In this document: positions 17,225-26,080 of the stretch, in pieces
How the letters are laid out: every line of letters begins with the position of its first letter
Numbering within the stretch: the stretch's first letter is position 1
Source of the DNA: Streptomyces sp. KMM 9044
GTDB taxonomy: Bacteria > Actinomycetota > Actinomycetes > Streptomycetales > Streptomycetaceae
Reading direction: 5' to 3'
NCBI RefSeq assembly: GCF_024701375.2
Contig: NZ_CP113910.1
Span: forward strand, 1,674,001 to 1,738,000
Length of the DNA: 64,000 nt
The notes under the pieces: generated by a model
What the model saw: only the letters and a program-made list of their open reading frames with translations
Databases searched by the model: none
What the model was told of the DNA's origin: nothing
Program-made: the position numbers and the translations under genes

Positions 17225-20137
17225 TCAGTACGCCGGGAGGGTCCGGGGGCCGAGGTCGTCGCGGGCGGGGGGCGGGGCCAGGCGTACGGAGGCGCCGAGG
17301 ACGCTCACCCCGCGGGTGGCGACGACGACCGGCTCGAGGTCGGCCTCGACGACCTCGGGGTGGTCGTCGACCAGCCTCGACACCCTCAGCAGCAGCTCCT
17401 CCAGGGCGGGGGTGTCGACCGGGGCCGAGCCGCGCCAGCCGAACAGGAGGGGTGCGGTCCGGATCGACCTGACCAGGGAGGTCGCCTCCCGGTCGGTCAC
17501 CGGGATCAGCCGGTGCGCCATGTCCCCGAGCAGTTGCGACGGGGGGCCGGCGAGCCCGAAGGAGAGCGCGGCCCCGGCGGCGGGATCGATCACCGCGCGG
17601 ACGATGGTGTCGACACCGCGCGGTGCCATCCGCTGCACGACGAGGCGCAGTTCCTCGGGCGTGCCGAGCTGCTGCGTCAGCTCGGCGTAGGCCCGGCGCA
17701 GTTGCTCCTCGTCCACGATGTCCAGCCGTACACCGCCCAGGTCGGCGCGGTGCCTGAGGTGCGGGGCGGTCACCTTGAGGGCGACGGGCCGGCCGAGGGT
17801 CCGGGCGGCCTCGACTGCGGCGTCGGCGGTGGGGGCGGGGAGGGCGCGGTGGACGTGGATGCCGTAGGCGCCGAGCAGGGCGCAGGTCTCCTCGGGGCCG
17901 GGGGTGAGGCTCTCCCCGCGCGTGAGCTGCGCGTCGATGAGGGCGGCGGCGCTCCGCTCGTCGATGTCCTCGTACGCGGGGACCTTGCCGGGGTCGGCGG
18001 CGTCCCGGCGCCACTGGGCGTAGGCGACGGAGTGGGCGAGGGCCCGGACCGCTCGTTCGGCTGCGGGGTAGGCGGGGATGAGATGGGCGTCCTCGGGGAG
18101 ACTCACGGGCGTGGACGGGGTGGCCGGGCCGGGGCTCCCGGGGGCGGCCGGTCCGGCGGCGGACGGCGCCCCGGGGGTGGCCGGGCGCTGACCGGCGGAG
18201 GGTGCGGAGCCGGGGTTCTGCGCCCCGGGGGGGTTCTCGGCGGCCGGAGTGGGCTGCGGGGCCGTGCCGGCCGCCGCCGAGAGGGCCTCGGCCAGGCCAC
18301 CGAGTTCCACGTGGACCACCAGGACCGGCTTGGACGGCGTCGCGACGGCGGCCGAGCGCAGCGCCCCGGCGAGTGCCGCGTCGTCGGCCGGCGGCTCCCC
18401 CAGCGCGGGGATCGCGGTCACGACGACCGCGTCACAGGTGTCGTCGGCGAGCGCCAGGGACAGCGCGGCGTGGAAGTCCGCCGCCGACGCCCCGGTGGTG
18501 AGGTCCAGCGGGGGGTGCGGGCGCAGCCCCTCGGTGAGGCAGGCGTCGTAGGTGAGCAGGCCCAGGGACTCGGAGTTGCCCAGGATCGCCACGCGGGGGC
18601 CGGACGGCAGCGGCTGACGGGCGAGCAGGAGGCCCGCGTCGACCAGTTCCGTGATGGTGTCCACCCGGATGACCCCGGCCTGCCGCAGCAGCGCGGAGAC
18701 GGTCGCGTGGGACAGTCGCGTCGCGCGTACGGCGTGGCCGCGGGGTCCGGAGCCGTGGCGGGCGCCCTGGACCACGACCAGCGGCTTCGCGGCGGCGGTC
18801 CGGCGGGCGAGACGGGTGAACTTGCGGGGGTTGCCGATGGATTCCAGGTACATCAGGACGACATCGGTGTCGGGGTCGTCGTCCCAGTACTGCAGGACGT
18901 CGTTGCCGGAGACGTCGGCCCGGTTGCCGGAGGACACGAAGGTGGACACGCCCGTGACACCGGTGACGCCCCCGCCACGCCGGTGCAGCCGCGACAGCAG
19001 GGCGATGCCGATGGCTCCGGACTGGGCGAACAGGCCGATGCGGCCGGAGCGCGGCGTCTGCGGTGCGAGCGAGGCGTTCAGGCGTACGTCCGGGGAGGTG
19101 TTGATGACGCCGAACGCGTTCGGCCCGACGATCCGCATGCCGTACGAACGGGCCTGGCGGACGAGGGCGCGCTGGCGCTCCCGGCCGTCGGGGCCCGCGT
19201 CGGCGTACCCGGCGCTCACAACGACGAGCCCCTGCACACCGTGTTCGCCGCATTCGGCGACGACCTCGGGGACGTGTCCGGCGGGCACCGCGACGACGGC
19301 GAGGTCGACCGGGCCGTCGATCTCCCGCACCGAGCGGTGGGCGGGCACCCCGGCGGCTCCGTCGAGTTCCTTCTGCTCCGGCGGCAGGGCCTTGTTCACG
19401 GCGTACAGGCGGCCGGTGTATCCGGCCGCCCGGATGTTGTCGAGGAGGCCTCGGCCCACGCCGCCGGGCGCGCGGCCGGCGCCTATGACGACGACCGAGC
19501 CCGGGGCGAGCAGCCGCCGCACCGAGCGGGCCTCTGCGCGCTGCTCGCGCGCCTGCTGCACGGCCAGGGAACGGTCCGTGGGTTCGAGGCCGAACTCCAG
19601 ACGGACGACGCCGTCCTCGAAGCTGCGCTTCTGGGTGTATCCGGCGTCCGTGAACACCTTGATCATCTTACTGTTGGCCGGCAGCACCTCGGCGGCGAAC
19701 CGGCGGATGCCGCGCTCCCGCGCGACGGCGGCGATGTGCTCGAGCAGGGCGGAGGCGATGCCCCGGCCCTGGTGGGCGTCCTGCACGAGGAAGGCGACCT
19801 CGGCCTCGTCGGCCGGCCCGGACGCGGGAGCCCCGTCGGGGCCGATCCGGTCATAGCGTACGGTGGCGATGAACTCGCCGCCCACGGTGGCTGCGAGCCC
19901 CACCCGGTCCACGAAGTCGTGGTGCGTGAAGCGGTGCACGTCCTTGGCGGACAGGCGGGGGTAGGGCGCGAAGAAGCGGTAGTACTTCGACTCGTCCGAC
20001 ACCTGCTCGTAGAAGCTGACCAGGCGCTCGGCGTCGTCGACGGTGATGGGGCGGACCCGCGCGGTGCCGCCGTCGCGCAGCACCACGTCGGCCTCCCAGT
20101 GGGCGGGATACTCGTGCCGGTCCGACGAGGTCTGCAT
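17225..20137 (-). CDS. GNAT acetyltransferase / NDP-forming acyl-CoA synthetase-like fusion
   Basis: 970-residue protein. Residues about 15-185 are a GNAT domain (EAEVAFLVQDAHQGRGIASALLEH contains the acetyl-CoA loop QGRGIA). A CoA-binding Rossmann domain (SVVVIGAGRAPGGVGRGLLDNI), succinyl-CoA-ligase-like domains with a retained LSHAT histidine region, and a Pro/Ala-rich linker near 625-680 follow. The C-terminus is an ATP-grasp domain. This GNAT-first order is the reverse of Salmonella Pat and resembles the Streptomyces lividans Pat-type protein acetyltransferase; by that analogy it may acetylate acyl-CoA synthetases. Start ATG 20137 has only a weak GGGG upstream. An in-frame upstream extension exists but looks non-coding. 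Confidence 0.85.
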   Translation of the reverse strand: MQTSSDRHEYPAHWEADVVLRDGGTARVRPITVDDAERLVSFYEQVSDESKYYRFFAPYPRLSAKDVHRFTHHDFVDRVGLAATVGGEFIATVRYDRIGPDGAPASGPADEAEVAFLVQDAHQGRGIASALLEHIAAVARERGIRRFAAEVLPANSKMIKVFTDAGYTQKRSFEDGVVRLEFGLEPTDRSLAVQQAREQRAEARSVRRLLAPGSVVVIGAGRAPGGVGRGLLDNIRAAGYTGRLYAVNKALPPEQKELDGAAGVPAHRSVREIDGPVDLAVVAVPAGHVPEVVAECGEHGVQGLVVVSAGYADAGPDGRERQRALVRQARSYGMRIVGPNAFGVINTSPDVRLNASLAPQTPRSGRIGLFAQSGAIGIALLSRLHRRGGGVTGVTGVSTFVSSGNRADVSGNDVLQYWDDDPDTDVVLMYLESIGNPRKFTRLARRTAAAKPLVVVQGARHGSGPRGHAVRATRLSHATVSALLRQAGVIRVDTITELVDAGLLLARQPLPSGPRVAILGNSESLGLLTYDACLTEGLRPHPPLDLTTGASAADFHAALSLALADDTCDAVVVTAIPALGEPPADDAALAGALRSAAVATPSKPVLVVHVELGGLAEALSAAAGTAPQPTPAAENPPGAQNPGSAPSAGQRPATPGAPSAAGPAAPGSPGPATPSTPVSLPEDAHLIPAYPAAERAVRALAHSVAYAQWRRDAADPGKVPAYEDIDERSAAALIDAQLTRGESLTPGPEETCALLGAYGIHVHRALPAPTADAAVEAARTLGRPVALKVTAPHLRHRADLGGVRLDIVDEEQLRRAYAELTQQLGTPEELRLVVQRMAPRGVDTIVRAVIDPAAGAALSFGLAGPPSQLLGDMAHRLIPVTDREATSLVRSIRTAPLLFGWRGSAPVDTPALEELLLRVSRLVDDHPEVVEADLEPVVVATRGVSVLGASVRLAPPPARDDLGPRTLPAY

Positions 20138-20274
20138 GGGCCCCAGAATACGGCTCGCGTACGACAACGGCGCGAGGCAGTCTGTGGGGGCACGCACCGG
20201 ACCGAGGCCGCGGTCCGGTGCCGCCGGGGAGTGGGAGCGAGTGCCCTTCCCCGGCTTGCTTCACGATATGGAAA

Positions 20275-20290
20275 ACTGGTCTAGACAACA
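20275..20290. promoter_or_regulatory. DasR-type operator (dre) upstream of ptsH
   Basis: ACTGGTCTAGACAACA matches the DasR consensus ACTGGTCTAGACCAGT at 13 of 16 positions. It lies 23 bp before the HPr start. DasR is the GntR-family N-acetylglucosamine regulator known to control pts genes in S. coelicolor, so repression relieved by amino-sugar phosphates is expected. Confidence 0.8.
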
Positions 20291-20313
20291 TGAACTCCGA
20301 AGGGCAGCAACAC

Positions 20314-20595
20314 ATGGCTGAGCGCCGCGTCAACGTTGGCTGGGCCGAGGGCCTCCATGCCCGCCCCGCCTCCATCTTCGTCCGATCCGCCACGGCGACA
20401 GGCGTCCCGGTGACGATCGCCAAGGCCGGCGGCAACCCCGTCAACGCGGCCTCCATGCTGGCCGTTCTGGGTCTGGGCGCCCAGGGGGGCGAGGAGATCG
20501 TCCTCGCCTCCGACGCCGAGGGGGCCGACGCCGCCCTCGACCGGCTGGCGAAGCTGGTCTCCGAAGGGCTCGAGGAACTCCCCGAGACCGTGTGA
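20314..20595 (+). CDS. ptsH: Phosphocarrier protein HPr
   Basis: 93-residue general phosphotransfer protein of the sugar PTS. It accepts phosphate from enzyme I at His15 (GLHARPAS, residues 13-20) and donates it to enzyme IIA components. Ser47 in NAASML is the position of regulatory Ser46-type phosphorylation. The start ATG 20314 is preferred: GAAGGGC lies 9 nt upstream, the family begins MAERRV, and an upstream ATG at 20290 would sit inside the DasR operator. A Rho-independent terminator follows, so it is monocistronic. Confidence 0.96.
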   Translation: MAERRVNVGWAEGLHARPASIFVRSATATGVPVTIAKAGGNPVNAASMLAVLGLGAQGGEEIVLASDAEGADAALDRLAKLVSEGLEELPETV

Positions 20596-20613
20596 AACAC
20601 CCGGCAGCGGACA

Positions 20614-20655
20614 GAGCCGCGTCACCCCTTGCGGGCGACGCGGCTCCGTTGTTTT
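20614..20655 (+). terminator. Rho-independent terminator of ptsH
   Basis: 10-bp perfect stem GAGCCGCGTC/GACGCGGCTC (20614-20623, 20637-20646) with a 13-nt loop, followed by CGTTGTTTT. Confidence 0.9.
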
Positions 20656-20787
20656 CCGTGATCTCCGGTTCACCTGCCCGCCGGTTTCCCCGCGCACCGC
20701 TCCCCCACACGCAATCCCGCGCTCACGAAAAATGGCAGGCGGATTCCACTTCCGCCGAATTACATTCTCTTGTATACGGTCTTTGTG

Positions 20788-21492
20788 TTAATGCCGGAGA
20801 CTCGGTGTGTTTACGGGGTGTTGCGAGTTCCTCACGCGCTCGGGGCGGGCCGTCCGGTCGGCCCTCGCGGTGAAGCGCAGCCGGTGGGCGGCGGTGGCGC
20901 GCTCGGTGTGCAGTGCCATGACCGCACGCGCGCGCTCACCGTCACCGCGCACCACGGCGTCGACGATCGCGCCGTGCTCCGCCCAGCACTCCATGGGATC
21001 CCTCGTCCCGCGCACCTCGTACATCCAGCCGATCTTGTGCCGGAACTGGATCAGCGTCGACGTCAGCGCCGGACTGCCGGACGCCTGGGCGAGCGTCTCG
21101 TGGAACCAGCCGCCCAGTGAGCGCAGGTCGTCGCTGCTGCCCTGCCGGGCCCGCTCCTGGCCCAGCCGGACCAGGCCGCGCAGCACCTTCAGATGGGCCT
21201 CGGTGCGGCGCTGCGCGGCACGCAGGGCACCGAGCGGCTCCAGCAGCAGCCGCATCTCCAGCAGGTCGGCGGCCTCCTGCTCGGTGGGTTCCGCGACGCA
21301 CGCGCCCGCGTGCCGCCGGGTGACCACGAAGCCCTCGGCCTCCAGGGTGCGCAGGGCCTCCCGGACGGGGACGCGCGAGACACCGTAGCGGCGGGCGAGG
21401 AGCTCCTCGGTCAGCCGGCCGCCACGCTCGTAGACACCCGAGACGATGTCGTCCCGGATCGCCGTGCACACCGAGTGCGCCGGAATACGCAT
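20788..21492 (-). CDS. GntR family transcriptional regulator (FadR/FCD type)
   Basis: 234-residue cytoplasmic repressor-type protein. The N-terminal winged helix (about 1-70) contains LTEELLARRYGVSRVPVREALRTLEAEGFV, a typical GntR recognition region. The C-terminal all-helical FCD ligand domain (about 80-210) has EMRLLLEPLGALRAAQ and WAEHGAIVDAVVRGD. The start ATG 21492 has a perfect GGAGGT 7 nt upstream. Upstream sequence to about 21600 is AT-richer and probably the promoter. The ligand and targets are unknown; it sits between ptsH and the M23 peptidase without an obvious metabolic partner. Confidence 0.9.
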   Translation of the reverse strand: MRIPAHSVCTAIRDDIVSGVYERGGRLTEELLARRYGVSRVPVREALRTLEAEGFVVTRRHAGACVAEPTEQEAADLLEMRLLLEPLGALRAAQRRTEAHLKVLRGLVRLGQERARQGSSDDLRSLGGWFHETLAQASGSPALTSTLIQFRHKIGWMYEVRGTRDPMECWAEHGAIVDAVVRGDGERARAVMALHTERATAAHRLRFTARADRTARPERVRNSQHPVNTPSLRH

Positions 21493-21633
21493 GACCGACC
21501 TCCGAATTAATCCCCGCATAACGTCAACGGGTGACACCTGCTCCGTGACTCTATTGCAACGCGCGGGAATTTCCGACGGCGGACCGGGAATCATGTCCAT
21601 TTTTTGGACAACGGGCAGCCGGAAACGCCGAAA

Positions 21634-21661
21634 GCCCCGACTCGGAGAGCCGAGCCGGGGC
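21634..21661 (-). terminator. Terminator of the M23 peptidase gene
   Basis: 12-bp stem with one G-U pair (GCCCCGACTCGG / CCGAGCCGGGGC) and a 4-nt loop, followed on the minus strand by TTTC. Confidence 0.8.
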
Positions 21662-21747
21662 CGTTCCACGGAAAACGGGCACCTGGGGCGTCAGGTGATC
21701 ACGCGGACATCGAGGTGTACACGGAGGTCAGGGAGACGCGCCCCCGG

Positions 21748-22518
21748 TCAGACGTTCGCGCCGTGAGCACGGAGGTACGCGACGGGGTCGATGTCGGAGC
21801 CGTACTCGGCGGTGGTGCGGGCCTCGAAGTGCAGATGCGCGCCGGTGACGTTGCCGGTGGCGCCGGAGACGCCGATCTGCTGGCCCGGGGTGACCTGCTG
21901 GCCCACCGAGACACCGACGGACGACAGATGGCCGTACTGGGTGTACGTGCCGTCGTGCATCTTGATCACGACCTGGTTGCCGTAGGCGCCGCCCCAGCCG
22001 GCCTCGACGACGGTGCCCATACCGACCGAGAGCACGGGGGTACCGCTCGCGGCGTGGAAGTCGACACCGGTGTGGGTGCCGGAGGACCAGACGGCACCGC
22101 CGGACAGGTAGCCGGTCGAGACGTAGGAGCCCGCGATCGGGGACACGAAGGTGTTGAGACGCTTGCGCTCGGCCTCACGCGCGGCGCGTTCCTCGGCCTC
22201 ACGGGCCTTGGCGGCCGCCTCGGCCGCCTTCTCCCTGGCCGCCTCCTCGGCGGCTACGCGCGCGGCGGCCTGGGCCGCCTCGCGTGCGGCCTCGTGCTGG
22301 GCGGAGGCCTGGGCGTCGACCCTGGCGGCGACCTCGTCGCCCATGGTGACCACGGGGGTCAGGCCGGTCTGTGCGGCGGGTTCGGCGGCGAGCGCCGGAG
22401 CGGAGAGGGAGCCGATGACACCGGTGCTGGTGAGAGCCGCGACGCCCGCCGCCTTGGCGGTGCCGCGATGCACACGGCTGGGACGACGGTGCTTCCCGGT
22501 GGCGCGGGTGAACGCCAT
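21748..22518 (-). CDS. Secreted M23 family (LytM-like) peptidoglycan endopeptidase
   Basis: 256-residue exported cell-wall hydrolase. A signal peptide covers about residues 1-45 (basic start, AAGVAALTSTGVIGSLSAPALAA). An Ala/Glu/Arg-rich coiled-coil follows (about 60-120), then the M23 domain. Zn ligands are visible as HTGVDF (H and D) and HLHFE, with the catalytic YGHLS. The start ATG 22518 follows AAAGGACCACCC. The long leader contains a c-di-AMP riboswitch of the ydaO class, known to sit before cell-wall hydrolase genes in actinobacteria, so expression should fall when c-di-AMP is high. Confidence 0.93.
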   Translation of the reverse strand: MAFTRATGKHRRPSRVHRGTAKAAGVAALTSTGVIGSLSAPALAAEPAAQTGLTPVVTMGDEVAARVDAQASAQHEAAREAAQAAARVAAEEAAREKAAEAAAKAREAEERAAREAERKRLNTFVSPIAGSYVSTGYLSGGAVWSSGTHTGVDFHAASGTPVLSVGMGTVVEAGWGGAYGNQVVIKMHDGTYTQYGHLSSVGVSVGQQVTPGQQIGVSGATGNVTGAHLHFEARTTAEYGSDIDPVAYLRAHGANV

Positions 22519-22542
22519 GTACAGGGTGGTCCTTTCCTTCCT

Positions 22543-22690
22543 TCTCGCCTACCGGGTTAGCTGACGGGTTCGGAGCAGGAAGGTCTCCTACGGACCCCCT
22601 CGCGACACGCGCGGGCGTCCGATTCACCCCAGGGACTGCTGATGGGTCCCCGGCTCCCCTGGTTCGCACCGTACGGGGACTCGGCGATGA
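22543..22690 (-). ncRNA. ydaO/yuaA (c-di-AMP) riboswitch in peptidase leader
   Basis: On the minus strand the leader contains the conserved blocks of this class in order: GGTGCGAACC and GGGGACCCA, GGGGTGAATC, then CCGAACCCGTCAGCTAACC and GGTAGGCG near the 3' end. It ends about 25 nt before the peptidase start. Boundaries are approximate because I did not fold it. The class binds cyclic di-AMP and is normally an off switch. Confidence 0.85.
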
Positions 22691-22835
22691 CTGTCCGGTG
22701 CCGCGGGTGCGGCGCACTGCCCGACGAACAGACCGCCTGACGCTAAGCGGGACGTCTTTCAATTCCCAAACGAATCCCGGTTTTTGTAGCACATCCCACA
22801 GGTCATACAGGTACCTCCCATCCCAATTCGGACAC

Positions 22836-22872
22836 AAAGGGGCCCTGGTGGCGTTCGCGTCACCAGAGCCCC
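22836..22872 (-). terminator. Terminator of the M16 peptidase operon
   Basis: 12-bp stem with one mismatch (22839-22850 with 22861-22872) and a 10-nt loop, followed on the minus strand by TTTGT. Confidence 0.8.
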
Positions 22873-22931
22873 GCGCGCGTGCGCGTACGGTGTGCGGCCG
22901 GACGGCCGCCGACAGCGCGCCGACGGGCCGT

Positions 22932-24320
22932 CTACTCGGCGGACACCACCGTGACTTCGCCGATACCGAGCGCCTCGACGGGCTCCTTGATCTGCGCCGC
23001 GTCGCCGACCAGGACGGTCACGAGGCGGTCCACCGGAAAGGCGTTCACTACCGCCGCGGTCGCCTCCACGGTGCCGGTGGCGGCGAGCCGCCGGTACAGC
23101 TCGGCCTGGTAGTCGTCGGGCAGGTGCTGCTCCACCTGGTCGGCGAGGGTGTCGGCGACAGCCGCGGCGGTCTCGTACTTGAGCGGTGCCACGCCCACCA
23201 GGTTCTGCACGGCGACGTCGCGTTCGGCGTCGGTGAGGCCCTCCGCGGCGAGGGTGCTCAGCACCGTCCACAGGTCCTGCAGGGCAGGGCCTGTGTTCGG
23301 GGTGTCGACGGAACCGCTGATGGCGAGCAGCGACGCGCCGGCGCCGTCCGGGGCGGACCTGAGGACCTGGCCGAACGACCGCACACCGTAGGTGTAGCCC
23401 TTCTCCTCGCGCAGGACGCGGTCCAGGCGGGAGGTGAGGGTGCCGCCGAGGCAGTAGGTGCCGAGCACCTGCGCGGGCCACACGCGGTCGTGCCGGTCCG
23501 CGCCGACGCGGCCGATGAGCAGCTGCGTCTGTACGGCACCGGGGCGGTCCACGATCACGACGCGGCCCGTGTCGTCGGCGGCGACCGGCGCGACGGGCTG
23601 CGGCTGGGCGGCCGATCCGGTCCAGGCTCCGAGGGTGTCGCCGAGCAGCTCGTCCAGGTCGGTGCCGGTGAGGTCGCCGACGACCACCGCGGTGGCGGTC
23701 GCGGGACGGACGTGCTTCTCGTAGAAGGCGCGTACGGCCGCCGAGTCGATGCCGGTGACCGTCTCCTCGGTGCCCTGGCGCGGGCGGGACATGCGCGACG
23801 CCGCCGGGAACAGCTCCTTGGAGAGTTCCTTGGCTGCGCGGCGGGACGGGTTGGCCAGCTCGTGCGGGATCTCGTCGAGGCGGTTGCGGACGAGACGCTC
23901 GATCTCGCTGTCGGCGAACGCGGGCGCCCTGAGTGCGTCGGCGAGCAGCCCGAGCCCTCTGGCGAGCCGGGAGGCCGGCACCTCGAGGCTCAGACGGACG
24001 CCGGGGTGGTCGGCGTAGGCGTCCAGGGTCGCGCCGCAGCGCTCCAGTTCGGCGGCGAACTCCTCGGCGGAGTGCTTGTCGGTGCCCTCGGAGAACGCCC
24101 GCGCGGTGATGGTGGCGACACCGTCGAGACCGGCCGGCTCGGCCTCCAGGGGCGCGTCGAGGAGCACCTCGACAGCGACGATCTGCTGGCCGGGGCGGTG
24201 ACAGCGCAGCACCGTCAGACCGTTGCCGAGGGTGGTGCGCTCGGGGGCCGGGAAGGCCCAGGGCCGGGCCTCGCCCGCCTGCGGCTGGGGGTGGAAGTCC
24301 ATCGTGGCGAGCTCGGTCAC
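22932..24320 (-). CDS. M16 family peptidase-like protein, non-catalytic partner
   Basis: 462-residue insulinase/pitrilysin-fold protein. It aligns with the M16 architecture (LGNGLTVLRCHRPGQQIVAVEVLLDAPLE at the N-terminus, later VVVGDLTG and VQTQLLIGRVG) but the zinc motif HxxEH is absent, so it is probably the inactive subunit of a two-subunit peptidase. GTG 24320 overlaps the stop of the catalytic partner (GTGA), indicating fixed stoichiometry by coupling. A terminator follows. Confidence 0.88.
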   Translation of the reverse strand: MTELATMDFHPQPQAGEARPWAFPAPERTTLGNGLTVLRCHRPGQQIVAVEVLLDAPLEAEPAGLDGVATITARAFSEGTDKHSAEEFAAELERCGATLDAYADHPGVRLSLEVPASRLARGLGLLADALRAPAFADSEIERLVRNRLDEIPHELANPSRRAAKELSKELFPAASRMSRPRQGTEETVTGIDSAAVRAFYEKHVRPATATAVVVGDLTGTDLDELLGDTLGAWTGSAAQPQPVAPVAADDTGRVVIVDRPGAVQTQLLIGRVGADRHDRVWPAQVLGTYCLGGTLTSRLDRVLREEKGYTYGVRSFGQVLRSAPDGAGASLLAISGSVDTPNTGPALQDLWTVLSTLAAEGLTDAERDVAVQNLVGVAPLKYETAAAVADTLADQVEQHLPDDYQAELYRRLAATGTVEATAAVVNAFPVDRLVTVLVGDAAQIKEPVEALGIGEVTVVSAE

Positions 24321-25687
24321 TTCGCCGTCTCCTCGTTCTCGTCGGTGCCGGCGGCTGCGGCTTCTTCGGTCTCCCCGGCCTCGGGAGCGACGGGCTCGTA
24401 GACGAGCACCGCTCGGTTGTCGGGACGCAGGCGGGCCTCGGCGACCTCCCGCACGTCCTCGGCGGTCACGTCGAGGATGCGTCCGACGGCGGTGAGGGCG
24501 AGTTGCGGGTCACCGAACAGGACGGCGTACCGGCACAGTTCGTCGGCCCGGCCCGCGACGGTGCTGAGCCGGTCCAGCCACTCGCGCTCCAGCTGGGCCT
24601 GGGCGCGCTCCATCTCCTCGGCCGTGGGCCCCTGCTCGGCGAACCGGGCGAGCTCTTCGTCGATCGCGGCCTCGATGACGGGCACCTCCACGTCACCGGA
24701 CGTCTTCACGTCCAGCCAGCCCAGCGAGGGCGCCCCGGCCAGCCGCAGCAGGCCGAATCCGGCCGCCACCGCCGTGCGGTCCCGTCGTACCAGCCGGTTG
24801 TAGAGCCTGGAGGACTCGCCGCCCCCGAGGATCGTGAGCGCCAGGTCCGCGGCGTCGCTCGCGCGGGTGCCGTCCTCGGGCAGCCGGTAGGCCGCCATCA
24901 GCGCACGCGCAGGGACCTCCTCCTCGACGAGCTCACGCAGCTCCTCACCAATGATCTCGGGCAGCGAGCCGTCGCGGGGCTCGGGCTTGCCGTCGTGGGA
25001 GGGGATGGAACCGAAGTACTTCTCGATCCAGGCGAGCGTATGCTCCGGGTCGATGTCACCGACGACGGAGAGCACGGCGTTGTTCGGCGCGTAGTACGTG
25101 CGGAAGAAGGCGCGGGCGTCCTCCAGGGTGGCCGCGTCCAGGTCCGCCATCGAGCCGATGGGCGTGTGGTGGTACGGGTGGCCGGCCGGATAGGAGAGAG
25201 CGGTCAGCCTCTCGAAGGCCGTGCCGTAGGGGACGTTGTCGTAGCGCTGGCGGCGCTCGTTCTTGACGACGTCCCGCTGGTTCTCCATGGACTCCTCGTC
25301 CAGGGCGGCCAGCAGGGAGCCCATGCGGTCGGCCTCGAGCCAGAGGGCGAGCTCCAGCTGGTGGGCCGGCATGGTCTCGAAGTAGTTGGTCCGCTCGAAG
25401 CTGGTGGTGCCGTTGAGCGAGCCTCCGGCGCCCTGGACCAGCTCGAAGTGACCGTTGCCCTTCACCTGCCCGGAACCCTGGAACATGAGGTGTTCGAAAA
25501 GGTGGGCCAGGCCGGTACGGCCCTTGACTTCGTGACGCGAACCGACGTCGTACCAGAGGCACACCGCCGCGACGGGGGTCAGATGGTCCTCGGAGAGCAC
25601 CACGCGCAGGCCGTTGGACAGCCGGTGCTCGGTCGCTGTCAGGCCGCCGGAGCCTGCCTGGGCGGTGGCCGTGTGACCCATGGGCAT
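24317..25687 (-). CDS. M16 family zinc metallopeptidase
   Basis: 456-residue catalytic subunit of an insulinase-type protease. The inverted zinc motif HLFEH is at residues 62-66, and the second glutamate region (ENQRDVVKNERRQR) lies about 75 residues later, as in mitochondrial processing peptidases. It begins MPMGHTATAQ from ATG 25687 with AAGGGA 5 nt upstream. The last about 20 residues are acidic and Ala-rich. It forms an operon with the downstream inactive homologue. Substrates are unknown; related proteins process peptides in the cytoplasm or at the membrane. Confidence 0.9.
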   Translation of the reverse strand: MPMGHTATAQAGSGGLTATEHRLSNGLRVVLSEDHLTPVAAVCLWYDVGSRHEVKGRTGLAHLFEHLMFQGSGQVKGNGHFELVQGAGGSLNGTTSFERTNYFETMPAHQLELALWLEADRMGSLLAALDEESMENQRDVVKNERRQRYDNVPYGTAFERLTALSYPAGHPYHHTPIGSMADLDAATLEDARAFFRTYYAPNNAVLSVVGDIDPEHTLAWIEKYFGSIPSHDGKPEPRDGSLPEIIGEELRELVEEEVPARALMAAYRLPEDGTRASDAADLALTILGGGESSRLYNRLVRRDRTAVAAGFGLLRLAGAPSLGWLDVKTSGDVEVPVIEAAIDEELARFAEQGPTAEEMERAQAQLEREWLDRLSTVAGRADELCRYAVLFGDPQLALTAVGRILDVTAEDVREVAEARLRPDNRAVLVYEPVAPEAGETEEAAAAGTDENEETAK

Positions 25688-26080
25688 GTACGTCCCTTCG
25701 ATCGCGGAGGCGGTCGTCGCATCCGCCGTTTGTGCCGGTCCTGCCACTGTATGCAAGCGTGCGGAGCACCGGTGAAGTTCCCGGACGGGACCGGCTACGC
25801 CGAGAGCGAGAACCACGGGTACGGGTGGGACGACGCGGTACACACGGGTTTCGTGGGGCGTACGGGATCGCAGGCGGCGCACGGGGTGTGCACCCGGTCC
25901 CGGTCCTCTCCTCCCCCCCCGCCCGCGGCGCAGGCGGGAAGTGCGCGTACCCTGCCGGCACCCCGCCCCCGGTCCCCGACGGAGGGCAGCGGCGGGGGTC
26001 ATGGTCCCGGTTGTCGGTACGGCGGTCCACAATGGTCCGCGTCAGATACCGTCCCACGCTTCAGCAAGGAGCCGGCAGCG
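25688..26080. other. Divergent promoter region between M16 genes and parC
   Basis: The 393-bp region must hold both promoters. I see no ORF with a ribosome site and no strong hairpin. A poly-C tract (25912-25920) is present. Confidence 0.5.

Noticed and set aside
16154..20284. Very long plus-strand open frame opposite mrpA and the acetyltransferase fusion
   Set aside because: Composition is that of an antisense shadow in high-GC DNA (Arg/Gly/Pro-rich, no domain, no ribosome site); the minus-strand genes have clear families.
20290..20313. Upstream ATG start for HPr
   Set aside because: It lies inside the DasR operator; ATG 20314 has a ribosome site and matches the family N-terminus.
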